The notes beneath the pieces are model-generated. The model worked only from the letters and a program-made list of their open reading frames with translations. It did not search any database and was not told the origin of the DNA. Shown here piece after piece: positions 56,101 to 64,000 of a stretch of 64,000 nucleotides of DNA. The position numbers were made by a program, and so were the translations under genes. Position 1 is the stretch's first letter, and each line of letters begins with the position of its first letter. Source of the DNA: Siniperca chuatsi. Its lineage: Eukaryota; Chordata; Actinopteri; Centrarchiformes; Sinipercidae. The stretch spans positions 19,011,323 through 19,075,322 of the forward strand of contig NC_058064.1 of NCBI RefSeq assembly GCF_020085105.1, in the 5' to 3' direction.

Positions 56101-56754
56101 GGTGGTCAACAAGAGGGTGAGGTCAGGAGTCGGACCGTCTTACTGTGAGTTTACGTCAAGGAAGATGCTCAGCACAGAATCCTTTATACATACTGTTACA
56201 TGATCAGAGCACATGATGTTTTCAGGGGTCAGGTTAAAAATGGACTTTAAAGAGAAGGGGAGGAACTGCATCACTAGCCTGTACTGCACCTTTACCTAGA
56301 TTTTTCTTATTTTATATTTTGACTGATGTATGATACAATCTGTATGCTTCAAATAATGCTATTTTTAGTCATTTCAAGTTAAGGATAGAATTTCTTGATG
56401 TAGTCTTTCACTGACTTTTGTATCTTTTTTGGCAAGTTAGATTGTTGATTTCATTATTGAAATGACTAAACTACTCTACACTGATAAAAACCAAAATATC
56501 TCTCATACAGTCTTGTTTGAACATTTGTGGTTTTCATTGTCACAAGTGTAACATACAGTACAATGTGAGGTGTATATGTGCACTCTGAATACAGAGTTAA
56601 TGAAAATACTTGTGTCCATCTTTTTGCAGGGGCAGAGCACATGACAATGATCTGCATTGTGGCTGGATCGATAGGCTTTTTGGGAGTAACTCTACTCTCA
56701 GTGAGTGCAACCAAAGCAATCATGACTTACTATGAACAACTACGGCTGCAATAA
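40521..56754 (+). CDS. ZP-module membrane protein with FN3-like, SEA and EGF-like modules (uromodulin-like 1 type), complete 19-exon gene
   Basis: The predicted product is a type I membrane glycoprotein whose ZP module could polymerise at the cell surface or in extracellular matrix. Nineteen exons join in frame to 3168 nt (1055 aa plus stop). Domains in order: signal peptide (within about 1-30); an unrecognised region 31-155; four FN3-like modules at about 156-243, 244-342, 343-426 and 427-531; SEA at 532-645; an EGF-like module to about 697; and a ZP module at about 698-970. A furin-type RTKR follows at 977-980, then an external hydrophobic patch (IVSAGPLVV), a transmembrane helix at about 1019-1039 and a 15-residue tail. 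Most module borders are phase 1, typical of shuffled extracellular domains. The order resembles UMODL1, but I see no EMI or WAP domain, so the name is tentative. The gene structure is well supported. Confidence 0.85.
40629..40687 (+). CDS. ZP gene exon 2 (signal peptide)
   Basis: It encodes the hydrophobic signal segment [15 protein letters not shown]. The acceptor is ATTTTCAG and the donor is GTAAGT. It ends in phase 1. Confidence 0.8.
40782..40842 (+). CDS. ZP gene exon 3
   Basis: It encodes [17 protein letters not shown], with two cysteines, at the start of the unrecognised N-terminal region. The acceptor is CCTCCAG and the donor is GTAAAC. It ends in phase 2. Confidence 0.78.
41190..41700. 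repeat. Common vertebrate DNA-transposon-like repeat
   Basis: GGTGGCCAAAAGTATGTGGA, ATAGCCTCCACTCCTCTGGG, GGCACTGATGTTGGGTGATA, CATCCCAAAGGTGTTGGATG and GGGGCATTGTCATGTTGAAA are in the usual order of a widespread fish repeat. Its class is not resolved here. In ZP gene intron 3. Confidence 0.6.
41725..41879 (+). CDS. ZP gene exon 4
   Basis: The frame stays open from [11 protein letters not shown] to WTLIITP. The acceptor is CCTTTTAG and the donor is GTAAGC. It enters in phase 2 and ends in phase 1. It lies just after a dispersed repeat in the intron. Confidence 0.78.
41961..42025 (+). CDS. ZP gene exon 5
   Basis: It encodes [21 protein letters not shown]. The acceptor is CGCTCTAAG and the donor is GTACTT. 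It ends in phase 0. Confidence 0.75.
42128..42221 (+). CDS. ZP gene exon 6
   Basis: It encodes [17 protein letters not shown] to FFLAIG. The acceptor is TCTTCAG and the donor is GTAAGA. A TG microsatellite starts ten bases into the intron. Confidence 0.8.
42231..42259 (+). repeat. TG microsatellite next to a splice donor
   Basis: About 14 TG units begin ten bases after the end of ZP gene exon 6. Confidence 0.9.
42660..43195 (+). repeat. Fish MITE-like repeat ending AACTATTCCTTTAA
   Basis: The segment contains TAGACATGAGAGTGGTATTG and ends AATGTCAAACTATTCCTTTA, a common terminus whose inverted form (AAAGGAATAGTTTGAC) is seen alone at 13671-13687. A diverged piece lies at 32140-32230. In ZP gene intron 6. 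Confidence 0.55.
43529..43792 (+). CDS. ZP gene exon 7, FN3-like module 1
   Basis: A phase 1-1 exon of 264 nt encodes a beta-sandwich-like module with a conserved core ([28 protein letters not shown]). The acceptor is CCTCCTAG and the donor is GTATGG. Confidence 0.88.
44435..44975 (+). repeat. CTGGTGAACATAGTGGA-family dispersed repeat
   Basis: GCACCAAACGACAGACAGGC, CACCAGCTGGTGAACACAGC, GAGCATTTAGCAGCTGGAGA and CAAATGAATGCTAATGTTGC. It ends just before exon 8 of the ZP gene. Confidence 0.8.
45004..45300 (+). CDS. ZP gene exon 8, FN3-like module 2
   Basis: A phase 1-1 exon of 297 nt contains [10 protein letters not shown] and the closing [20 protein letters not shown], a pattern shared with the neighbouring modules. 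The donor is GTAAGT. Confidence 0.9.
45955..46206 (+). CDS. ZP gene exon 9, FN3-like module 3
   Basis: A phase 1-1 exon of 252 nt contains [10 protein letters not shown] and [16 protein letters not shown]. The acceptor is CTCCTCAG and the donor is GTAATG. Confidence 0.9.
46974..48365 (-). mobile_element. L2/CR1-group LINE fragment, interrupted by another LINE tail
   Basis: On the minus strand 48365-48136 encodes [20 protein letters not shown] and TEVIVFGAK. After the interruption, 47490-47300 encodes [20 protein letters not shown], then [18 protein letters not shown]. The 3' tail ends AAATAAACTTGCCTTGCC at 46974. The two halves are adjacent in an intact reverse transcriptase. Confidence 0.8.
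47494..48135 (+). mobile_element. CR1/Rex1-like LINE 3' end nested in the L2-like fragment
   Basis: It begins with a reading frame ending [14 protein letters not shown] and stop, then about 490 bp of AT-rich 3' UTR, and ends CGGGGATCAATAAAGTATTT. This tail type is common in fish CR1/Rex1-like elements. It is opposite in strand to its host fragment. Confidence 0.7.
48457..48771 (+). CDS. ZP gene exon 10, FN3-like module 4
   Basis: A phase 1-1 exon of 315 nt contains [20 protein letters not shown] and ends in an NSS sequon-bearing linker before the SEA module. The acceptor is GCATACAG and the donor is GTCAGT. Confidence 0.88.
49077..49198 (+). CDS. ZP gene exon 11, SEA first half
   Basis: It enters in phase 1 and ends in phase 0 (FEDK, donor GTAGGA). 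A hydrophobic beta segment is followed by an acidic helical stretch, compatible with the first half of a SEA module. Confidence 0.82.
49331..49378. repeat. ATT microsatellite
   Basis: An imperfect ATT run in ZP gene intron 11. It could be the decayed tail of an L2-like insertion, but no LINE body is visible upstream. Confidence 0.8.
49855..50215 (-). repeat. GCTAACATGCT-family dispersed repeat
   Basis: On the reverse strand: CTAGCAGCTCTGTGAGGCCG, TTAGCATGCTGATGTTAAGC, CATGTTCACCATCGTGATG, AGCTGTGTCTGCTGAGGCTG, ending in CCAAAGTAGTGGGCCGACCG. In ZP gene intron 11. Confidence 0.8.
50561..50780 (+). CDS. ZP gene exon 12, SEA second half
   Basis: It encodes [20 protein letters not shown] onward with a SEA-like helix and strand pattern. 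I see no GSVVV autocleavage motif. The acceptor is CCTTCAG, the donor is GTAGGT and it ends in phase 1. Confidence 0.85.
50885..51040 (+). CDS. ZP gene exon 13, EGF-like module
   Basis: Six cysteines follow an EGF pattern ([28 protein letters not shown]) and a further cysteine lies near the end. It is a phase 1-1 exon with acceptor TTTGTCAG and donor GTAAAC. Confidence 0.92.
51892..52145 (+). CDS. ZP gene exon 14, ZP-N part 1
   Basis: It encodes [13 protein letters not shown] to CGTERR, with the cysteine spacing of the start of a ZP-N domain. The acceptor is GTTATCAG and the donor is GTGAGT. It ends in phase 0. Confidence 0.88.
52795..53036 (+). mobile_element. L2-like LINE 3' end (short)
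   Basis: It encodes [20 protein letters not shown] and ends with GTGAAGCACTTTGTACTTTG and an AT-rich tail, matching the 34500-34965 copy. It lies in intron 14 of the ZP gene. Confidence 0.8.
53105..53142 (+). repeat. TG microsatellite at a splice acceptor
   Basis: About 19 pure TG units end ten bases before the start of ZP gene exon 15. Confidence 0.92.
53152..53303 (+). CDS. ZP gene exon 15, ZP-N part 2
   Basis: It encodes the IEFQNTLTV strand and [11 protein letters not shown] pure TG repeat of about 38 bp lies directly upstream of the acceptor ATTGTCCAG, replacing a normal polypyrimidine tract. It ends in phase 2. Confidence 0.88.
53414..53671 (+). CDS. ZP gene exon 16, ZP-C part 1
   Basis: It encodes [19 protein letters not shown] and the ESCWATES motif typical of ZP-C. 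The acceptor is TTGCAG and the donor is GTGGGT. It ends in phase 2. Confidence 0.9.
54285..54438 (+). CDS. ZP gene exon 17, ZP-C part 2
   Basis: It encodes [10 protein letters not shown] to [16 protein letters not shown], the closing cysteine-rich part of ZP-C. The acceptor is CTCCCCAG and the donor is GTAAAC. It ends in phase 0. Confidence 0.9.
54800..54960 (+). repeat. Tail of the same fish interspersed repeat, with ATT microsatellite
   Basis: A TTA/ATT run (54836-54870) is followed by GTACGGTCTAGACCTGCTCT and ATTGGCGCTGTATAAATAAA, the reverse complement of the start of the 7845 copy. In ZP gene intron 17. Confidence 0.65.
55010..55500. other. GC-rich block of unknown nature in ZP gene intron 17
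   Basis: The stretch has higher GC and CpG than its surroundings (for example ACGTGCGTGACTACAG, CAGACGCGCTGCTCACGTCA). It looks like part of a DNA-transposon-derived repeat, but I did not find paired ends. Confidence 0.3.
55585..55960 (+). repeat. GTAAAAGT-rich fish repeat
   Basis: TTCAGATCCTTTACTTCAGT, AAAAATGCTCCGTTACAAGT and CAAAAGTAAAAGTACTCATA match the 31962 copy. It ends shortly before exon 18 of the ZP gene. Confidence 0.65.
56012..56144 (+). CDS. ZP gene exon 18, cleavage site and hydrophobic patch
   Basis: It begins [15 protein letters not shown] is a furin-type site, and [11 protein letters not shown] after it resembles the external hydrophobic patch that keeps ZP precursors from polymerising early. 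The acceptor is TTGTAATAG and the donor is GTGAGT. Confidence 0.85.
56630..56754 (+). CDS. ZP gene exon 19, transmembrane helix and stop
   Basis: It encodes WAEHM, a helix [19 protein letters not shown] and a short tail ending EQLRLQ, with stop TAA at 56752-56754. The acceptor is TTTTTGCAG. Confidence 0.88.
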
Positions 56755-56829
56755 ATTGTTTGGAACACCATCTGTGAGTGTGTTTATGTTAATCATAGAC
56801 AGTTCACTGTAATAATACACAATAATAAT

Positions 56830-56835
56830 AATAAA
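56830..56835 (+). promoter_or_regulatory. Candidate polyadenylation signal of the ZP gene
   Basis: AATAAA lies 76 bp after the stop codon at the end of a short AAT run. It is the nearest downstream match. Confidence 0.5.
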
Positions 56836-56989
56836 CAATATATTTTTTTAAAAGACTGACCTGAATTCTTATGAAACTTTTTACACATTTCACACTATTT
56901 TTCATATAAAATCAGTTTCAGAGTGGATGCAGCTGGAGCACTACCCATGAAATTGCACAGATACAAACGCAGTGCTTTATTTGTTTGAT

Positions 56990-57945
56990 TCCTTTTTAAT
57001 GCAGTTATCATAATCATCAACTATCAGGCCAGATCTTAGATGGCACACCTGAGAAATGTGAAGAATTTCTTTCCTTCTTTACTCAGAAGATCACAAATAT
57101 AAGAAGTGTCATTTCTCCCGCAGATTCTACAATTACTGCTGAAGCCCTGTGCAGTCTCCCTCTGCTCATTTAACTCTAACTCTCCGGCTACACTAACTGA
57201 TATAGTAATGAAAATGAAACCCTTTTTAGATATTCTGCCTGTAAAATTTCTAAAGGAAGTTTTTAACAGTGTCCCCTTTTAGTCTGCAAATTTTAAACTG
57301 CTCTCTGTCAACAGGCTTGGTCCCTGAATTTAATAAAACTGCTCAAATTCAACTACTTTTAAAAAGACTGTCTCTAGAATCCTCCGATCTTAACGGTTTT
57401 AGGCCCATTTCAAAACTCCCATTTTTAGCCAAGGTTTTAGAAAAGGCTGTAGCAGACCAACTGCTAGATTTTTTTTCATGATAACAATATCTTTGAAAAA
57501 TTCCAATCTGGTTTTAGAAAAAAACATAGTGCTGAGACTGCGCTTCCCAAAGTATATTGCTATTGCCGGCAGCTGATGCTGGCCATAAATCCATTCTTGT
57601 CAACTAGATCGAAGCGCAACATTTGATACCATCGACCACGAGATCGTTTTGGACTGTCTTGAAACCTTAGTGGGAATCAGTGACACGGCTCTGCAGTGGT
57701 TTAGGTCCTACCTAAAAGACATTTTTACATTGGCATCGCTGATGGCAGGTCAGCTGGCACAGGTGTTCACTGTGGGGTGCCCCAGGGCTTTTTTCCATTT
57801 ACATGCTTCCTCTTGGCCACCTTATACGTAGACACAATATCAGGTTCCATTTTTACGCAGACGATACTCAGATCTGCCTAAGCTGTGACCCGGCAATACA
57901 ATATCCGAACACCTGCTAAACTGCACAAGTGGATGTCACAAAATA
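56990..57945 (+). mobile_element. L2-like LINE fragment (start of reverse transcriptase)
   Basis: Translated pieces read GTPEKCEEFLSFFTQKITNI, LSTGLVPEFNKTAQIQLLLK, SSDLNGFRPISKLPFLAKVL, FEKFQSGFRKKHSAET, and later HKWMSQN, the usual order in L2 reverse transcriptase. There are many stops. The fragment stops where the I/Nimb-like element begins. Confidence 0.8.
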
Positions 57946-58155
57946 CAAACTACAGAACTGACAGCAGATAAGCTGGTTTTGTTCATTGCTCATGTAATCA
58001 ACTGTGCAGATCAAGTTAAACACAAAACAGAGAAAATCAAAATAATTGTTAAGGGAGCTGAGACATTCTTGGATATGAAAGATCTGTCCTGGGAACAGAT
58101 CAACAAAAGACTTGAGGCAGAAGGAAAACTGGGGGTCTTGGGAGAAAGACCCTAA
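57946..58155 (+). pseudogene. LINE ORF1 C-terminal remnant
   Basis: An open frame ends KGAETFLDMKDLSWEQINKR and onward to a TAA that overlaps the next ATG (TAATG). It is truncated at its 5' side against the L2 remnant. Confidence 0.6.
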
Positions 58156-59040
58156 TGATTCTTCAATGCAACGCAAGAAGTTTAATAGCAAATGGTCAGA
58201 AATTTAAAGGATGTGTTAATGGTCTCAGAAAGAAACCGGAAATAATATGTATTCAAAAAACATGGCTTTAGCCAGCATTAGAGTTTGTAATAAAAGGATA
58301 TAATAGTATACACAGATAGAGTGGAGGGAAATGGAGGAGGCTGTAGAGTATTAGTGAAACAAGAAATGCAATATAGAGTACTGAAGAAAGGAAAAGAGGG
58401 GGAAATGATAGTAATGGAAGTTTGGACAAAAGATGGTACTATTAAAATAGTACATTTTTATAATCCTTGCAAAAAGCTGTCATTAGAAGTACTGGAGGAA
58501 TTCGCTGTAAATCTAGAAGGAAACATTATTTGTTGTGGAGATTTTAATGCTCAGAGTACGTTATGGGGCAGATATAATGATGAAAATGGAGCGGTGATTG
58601 AAGAGCTAATGGAAATCAGAAGTCTAATTTGCCTCCATGATGGAAATGGTACCAGAACTGATGTTAGAAAGGGTTCAGAATCAGCCATAGATCTGACTTT
58701 AGTATCAGAAACAGTTTGCATGTGGGAAACTGTAAGAGAAACAACAGCAGGAAGTGAGCACTATCCCATTTTAACTGAAGTAAGGCTGAGTGCAGAGGAA
58801 TATGGTACTGGAGGAGTGGATCGATGGGTTTTCAGTGCTGATTGGGGAAAATTTAAGATTAGTGATAAAGAAATGCAAAAAGTTGATGTTAATCAAGATG
58901 TTGATGAACTAAACATTTCTGTTTGTGAAGTCATTCTAGGGGCAGCAAAGCAAACAATTCAAAGGAAAGGAGGTGAGCATAAAAAGAAAATGGTACCATG
59001 GTGGACAAAGGAATGTAAAAATGTAATAAAATCACAATAA
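58155..59040 (+). pseudogene. LINE AP-endonuclease domain remnant
   Basis: It begins ILQCNARSLIANGQKFKG and IICIQKTWL, hits a stop at about 58270 and continues after it. The longest open stretch (from 58321) has CCGDFNAQSTLWG, SAIDLTLVS and SEHYPILTE, the active-site motifs of LINE endonucleases. Confidence 0.8.
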
Positions 59041-59267
59041 AGCAATCACAATAAAGCAATAAAGCTTTTAAAATGTTAAAAAGAACTCACAATTTTCAGA
59101 ATCTTATTGAATATAAAAGGTTGCAAACTAAGGTAAGGAAAACAATTAAACATGCAAAGAAGGAGGAAGTTTTATAACTCAGTAGGAAGAGAAACAGAAA
59201 TTTCTGCAATAAGTGGAATGATAAAAAGAATGAATGAGGTTAAAGAGAGTATGGATGTCCAGTCTCA

Positions 59268-60294
59268 GTGGACAGTGGAACTACAGCGGTGACAGACGAG
59301 CAGAAAGCAGAGATGTTGGCACAAACTTTTGTTAAAATTCACAGCTCTAATAATAATAGTGAAGAGGGGCAAAGAGGAAGGGAAAATACAACAGCTGAGA
59401 ATAAGGAACTACTACAGGAAAATGAAGATACCAATGATTTAACAAATATACCGTTCACACAGGCAGAACTGAACCGTGCTCTCAGGAAAACCAAGATGTC
59501 AACACCGGGGAAAGATCAGATATGTTACACTATGATAAATCATCTTAGTGAATCATCGAAGGGAAAATTACCACAAGTCTGGAAAGAAGCTGTTGTAGTT
59601 CCAATATGCAAGCCCGGAAAAGATTGCACAAACCCAGGGAATTATAGGCCTGTTGCCTTAACCTCCAATGTGTGCAAATGAATGGAGAGAATGATAAATG
59701 TAAGATTGATGTATTATATGGAAAGCAAAGGCCATGTATCAAAATATCATAGTGGATTCAGAAGAGGCAGAAATACCATGGACCCTGCTTTCTGTTCAGA
59801 ACATGAAATAAGGAAAGCGCTGATTAATAGGGAAAGCATAGTGGCCATCTTTTTGATATAGAGAAGGCTTATGATCTGATGTGGAAGGAAGGATTATTAA
59901 TTAAACAAAGTAAATTAGGGGTTAATGTATAGGTGGATCAAAGACTTTTTATATGGAAGATCGATTCAGGTAAGAATAGGGAAGTGTTATTCAGGAAATG
60001 TTTTGTTGAAAATGGAACTCTCACGGGAGTATAGTGAGTCTTGTGTTATTGTCTATGATGATAAATGATGTTTTTCTGAGTTTGGAGAATGGGATGGGAT
60101 GCTCCCTTTTTGCGGATGATGGGGCGATATGGAAAAGAGGGAGGAATTTGGAATTTAGTGTGAAGAAAATACTGGAGGCTATTGTTAAAAGAGAAGAATG
60201 GTCATTTAAGTGGGGATTAAAGTTCTCAGTAGACAAAACAAAGACAATGTTCTTTACACGAAAAAGAAATGACAGTAATTTAAAATTAAAATGA
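59268..60294 (+). pseudogene. LINE reverse-transcriptase domain remnant
   Basis: It contains KMSTPGKDQICY, VVVPICKPGKD, NYRPVALTSNVCK, SGFRRGRNT, a broken FDIEKAYD block and FADDGAIW, with RT motifs in the right order but split by stops and frameshifts. Confidence 0.82.
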
Positions 60295-60879
60295 TATAAT
60301 CAAGAATTGGAGAGAGTGAAACAATTGAAATTTCTAGGGTTGTGGTTTGATGAAAGAATCACATGGGCAGCACATATTCAGGAGGTAACGGACAAGTGTA
60401 AAAACGTATTAAATGTAATGAGATGTGTGGTGGGAAGTGAATGGGGGGCAGAGAGATCAGCACTGAAAACCATCTACAGGATGAATAAGATCCGTTTTAG
60501 ATTCTGGGAGTGTAGCGTTTGGATCTGCAGCAAGTACATCTCTCAGAAAGTTAGACCACATTCAATATCAGGCTTTAAGACTATGTTCAGGTGCCATCAG
60601 CACAACCCCAACATCAGCATTACAATCAGAAATGGGAGAAATGCCACTGGAAGTAAGGAGAATACAGCTATTGTTAAACTACTGGGTTCATTTAAAGTTT
60701 AGTTTTGGATGGACAATTGAGCAGAAAGCAAAAGAACTAGGAATAACTGAAATAAACATTAGTCCAACAGTCCCACTCCCAGTAACACACCCTTGGAGAC
60801 TCCCTGACCCGACTGTAGAGCTCACATAAGGAGCTCATTTTACATCCACAGACAATACAGACAGATACAGAAAGTATAT

Positions 60880-61741
60880 ACCACAGCTGTGTTCAAATTT
60901 ATTCAGATGCTTCAAAGAACACAGCTAACAACATTGGTATTTCATTCATAGTTCCAGATTTCAACATTCAAATTGGGAAACGAATCAGTGATGGAGTATC
61001 GGTGTGTACAGGGGAGATGCTGCTGATTTTGTCAGCATTGCAACGAGCTGAAGATGTGAGACCTCTGAGAGCAGTAATATGCTCTGATTCCAGCTCGTCA
61101 TTAATCAGCTGGAAACAGCCATTCAGACAGCAGACCAGATGTCTTTATAGAGATACAACAAACACTATATAGAATTCAAATGATGGGGCTAAATATGACA
61201 TTTGTATGGATCCCAGCACATATAGGAATCAAAGGAAATGAAACAGCTGACAAGTATTCAAAGAAAGCCACAAAAACTAAACACACTGTCATTACAGTAG
61301 CCCTTAGTAAAATGGAAATGAAAACCACAGTTAAGGAGAAGTTGAAACAAAGGTGGCAGAAGCAGCGTGAGAAGGAGAGAACAGGAAGGTGGCTATACAA
61401 CAGTCGGAGTCGGAGTGATGAAGAAAACAGGGAGAACCAGGACAGACGAAACAATAATATCCAGGCTACGTTTTGGTCCCACAGGATTAAACAGCACATT
61501 ATGTAAAATAGGAAAACATCATACAGGAAAAGGTACATTCTGTGATGAAGAAGAAACTTTAGAACATGTTATGATTTACTGTCCAAAATATGATGCTGAG
61601 AGAAGAGAGCTGACACTGAACCTTAAAGAAATAAAGATGAGGTTTTCTTTACGAGATCTTTTACAAAGAAGTTCTAGAGAGAAGTGTTATCTATTGTTGT
61701 TTCATTATCCAAGGAGAACAAATTTGATAAAGAGAATATAA
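60880..61741 (+). pseudogene. LINE RNase H and zinc-knuckle remnant
   Basis: Fragments in different frames give CSDSSSSLISWK and WIPAHIGIKGNETADK, typical of the RNase H domain of I-group LINEs. They are followed by GTFCDEEETLEHVMIYCPKY, a Cys/His cluster at the C-terminus. Confidence 0.75.
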
Positions 61742-61927
61742 CTATGGTGTGTTTATTTAAATTTTATTTATTTTTTTATTGGTTTTTCTCAGTGTATTTT
61801 CTTTTATTTGATCATCAGTGAATGTAATTAGTCCCGATCCACACTCCATTCCAGTTGGTGGCGGTAATGCACCATCACGTTGGTTGCCAACCGCCATAAA
61901 ACTTTACAAAGAAGAAGTAGTAGTCCC

Positions 61928-61943
61928 TGCGTCACTTCCGCTT
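61928..61943 (+). promoter_or_regulatory. krr1: Candidate ETS-type site in the krr1 promoter/5' UTR
   Basis: GCGTCACTTCCGCTT lies just upstream of the start codon. ACTTCCG is the core of ETS/GABP sites common in TATA-less housekeeping promoters. It also sits between the LINE tail and the ATG, the only unique upstream DNA close to the gene. Confidence 0.4.
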
Positions 61944-61953
61944 CTGCTCAACA

Positions 61954-62747
<794 letters not shown>

Positions 62748-62756
62748 TAAACTTTC

Positions 62757-62825
62757 TGAATCAGAATCTGTTTTATTCAACAATTTGCATGCAAAAGGAA
62801 TTTTAATTCATTGGTCACATACGTA
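62757..62825 (-). repeat. Degenerate TCAGAATC...TTTATT repeat tail
   Basis: AATCAGAATCTGTTTTATTC resembles a common fish repeat terminus (TCAGAATCAGCTTTATT). Only a short, diverged segment is present. Confidence 0.35.
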
Positions 62826-63662
62826 GATCCACATGCATGAGAAAAAGTTGTAGAAAGACTATAATAAAGGAAATCAGACTCTTAATGCTATTCCCTCATA
62901 ATCTTTGCCATTTTATTGGATTGTTAAGCGTGCTCTTCTCTTAAGTTCCTTATTTCTATATTTGAAGGCTTCCTAGAGTTGGGACTGTGACAGTTTACAA
63001 AAGCTGTGGACAAACTAGGAGATAATGGCAGATATTAGACTTTTGGACTCTCACTGCAATCATTCAACTTTGAAGAGTTGAAGAGAAAAAACATCAATCA
63101 CAAAACTTATTTGTGATGATAAGCGCTGCAACTAACAGTTGTTCCTTTTGTCCACAAAATATCAAAATACACATACACATCATAATTTAGCAGAGCCTAA
63201 TTGATGTCTTAAAATGGCTAAGTTTGTTAAATCGACAGAGAACTCAACAGTGTTCATTTTGGCAACTGATTTTGACCAAAATGTATATTAGGTTAAGTCA
63301 CATTTTAGTCACGTGATTATTGTTGACTTAAGTTTCAGTCAACAAAAAGTAAAGACATTTTAGTCTCATTTGTGTTTTTTAATGTTTGTCTGCTAAGCAT
63401 TCTAAGGCTACAGCTGTCGCTGTACAGTTAATATTGGGTCATTTTGTTGCTGCTGCTTGTGTAACTTTCAGTGGGACTGTGGACGCATTTAGTCCATATA
63501 TGTTAGTTTTTTTTTTCCTTCCAACTACCTGTAACATTAGCAAACATTACTTGCAGAGACACAATATTACTGAAATGCGACGTGCTGCTTATTAGTGCAA
63601 CAGAACAAGCAGCTGAATTAACTTTTTGGGTGGTGGAGTACATTTTACCAATCAGGAGTGTA

Positions 63663-63770
63663 TCGAACAGAAGATCCGCACACTGTACTAACAGCTCCTG
63701 TCAATTTTATTTGAGCAACGTTTCGATCTAACAAAGATCTTCGTCAGGCACACGAACAGATCTTCTGTTT
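63663..63770 (-). ncRNA. Structured inverted-repeat segment with hammerhead-like core
   Basis: On the minus strand CTGACGA (63747-63741), a GATCT/AGATC stem and GAAAC (63724-63720) occur in hammerhead-like order, with one extra A after CTGACGA. A longer stem (AACAGAAGATC at 63666-63676 with GATCTTCTGTT at 63758-63768) encloses it. The motif pair is common in fish repeats. A ribozyme function is speculation. Confidence 0.3.
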
Positions 63771-64000
63771 GATTCTTGCCTTTAGTTTTGATCCAGCACC
63801 TGTAGAAGATTTTTGGATGTGTGTACCCTACACCCCTTTTCGTCACCAATCAGGGGTGTACAATGTAAGTCTATAATTCTGCAGATGCATGCAGGTCATT
63901 GAGTTAGAATTAGTTCATTTGTATTTTTGTACGTCTTTCACATTACTGTTTTGTTTTTATTCAGTGACAAAAATTGCAACACATTTCGTCACAGTTAACA

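Larger units (their letters stand above)
57946..61920 (+). mobile_element. Degenerate LINE of I/Nimb type with RNase H domain
   Basis: Order along the element: the C-terminus of an ORF1 (stop at 58153-58155); an AP-endonuclease start overlapping it (ATG 58155, CNARSLIANGQKF); the endonuclease body to about 59040 (CCGDFNAQSTLWG); the reverse transcriptase at about 59450-60300 (NYRPVALT, then FADDG); a thumb region to about 60830; RNase H remnants with WIPAHIGIKGNETADK near 61210; and a C-terminal zinc-knuckle-like CDEEETLEHVMIYCP near 61540. A 3' UTR ends in a GAAGAAGTAGTAG tail. Several frameshifts and stops (for example 58270, 59680, 59935) show it is dead. It is 5'-truncated inside ORF1. 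The RNase H plus knuckle layout points to the I/Nimb group. Confidence 0.85.

Overview
This is vertebrate genomic DNA, almost certainly from a teleost and probably a percomorph. It has intron-split genes with GT-AG splice sites, a krr1 start exon, many CA/TG microsatellites, L2- and I/Nimb-like LINE remnants, and several high-copy repeats typical of spiny-rayed fishes. All joins below were worked out by hand from splice signals and reading-frame phase. No alignment or database search was run.

Layout. Positions 1-19480 contain no convincing coding gene; they are repeats, microsatellites and apparently unique non-coding DNA. Positions 19481-38827 (minus strand) hold a complete eight-exon type-B carboxylesterase/cholinesterase-family gene. 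Its exons join in frame to 611 codons with a signal peptide and an intact Ser-Glu-His triad. Its last intron is about 11.2 kb and full of repeats. About 1.7 kb away, head to head, positions 40521-56754 (plus strand) hold a 19-exon gene. It joins in frame to 1055 codons: signal peptide, an unrecognised N-terminal region, four FN3-like modules, SEA, EGF-like, ZP module, furin-type site and a C-terminal transmembrane helix. The domain order resembles uromodulin-like 1. Positions 56990-61920 are LINE debris: an L2 reverse-transcriptase remnant, then a degenerate RNase H-bearing LINE of I/Nimb type. The 3' end of that LINE stops about 30-36 bp before the start codon of krr1 (plus strand, from 61954), whose first two coding exons are in the window.

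The two secretory-pathway genes (esterase and ZP protein) share a divergent intergenic region. krr1 is a ribosome-biogenesis housekeeping gene and is functionally unrelated to them. The rest of the window is shaped by transposons: a hAT relic with TIRs and a CpG-decayed 8-bp target duplication, a 129-bp MITE nested in a nested palindrome, a TTAA-flanked MITE, several foldback elements, and at least two repeat families present four to eight times each. The points most worth a second look are the LINE end against the krr1 start, a hammerhead-like motif in krr1 intron 2, dinucleotide repeats abutting splice sites, and the unrecognised N-terminal region of the ZP protein.
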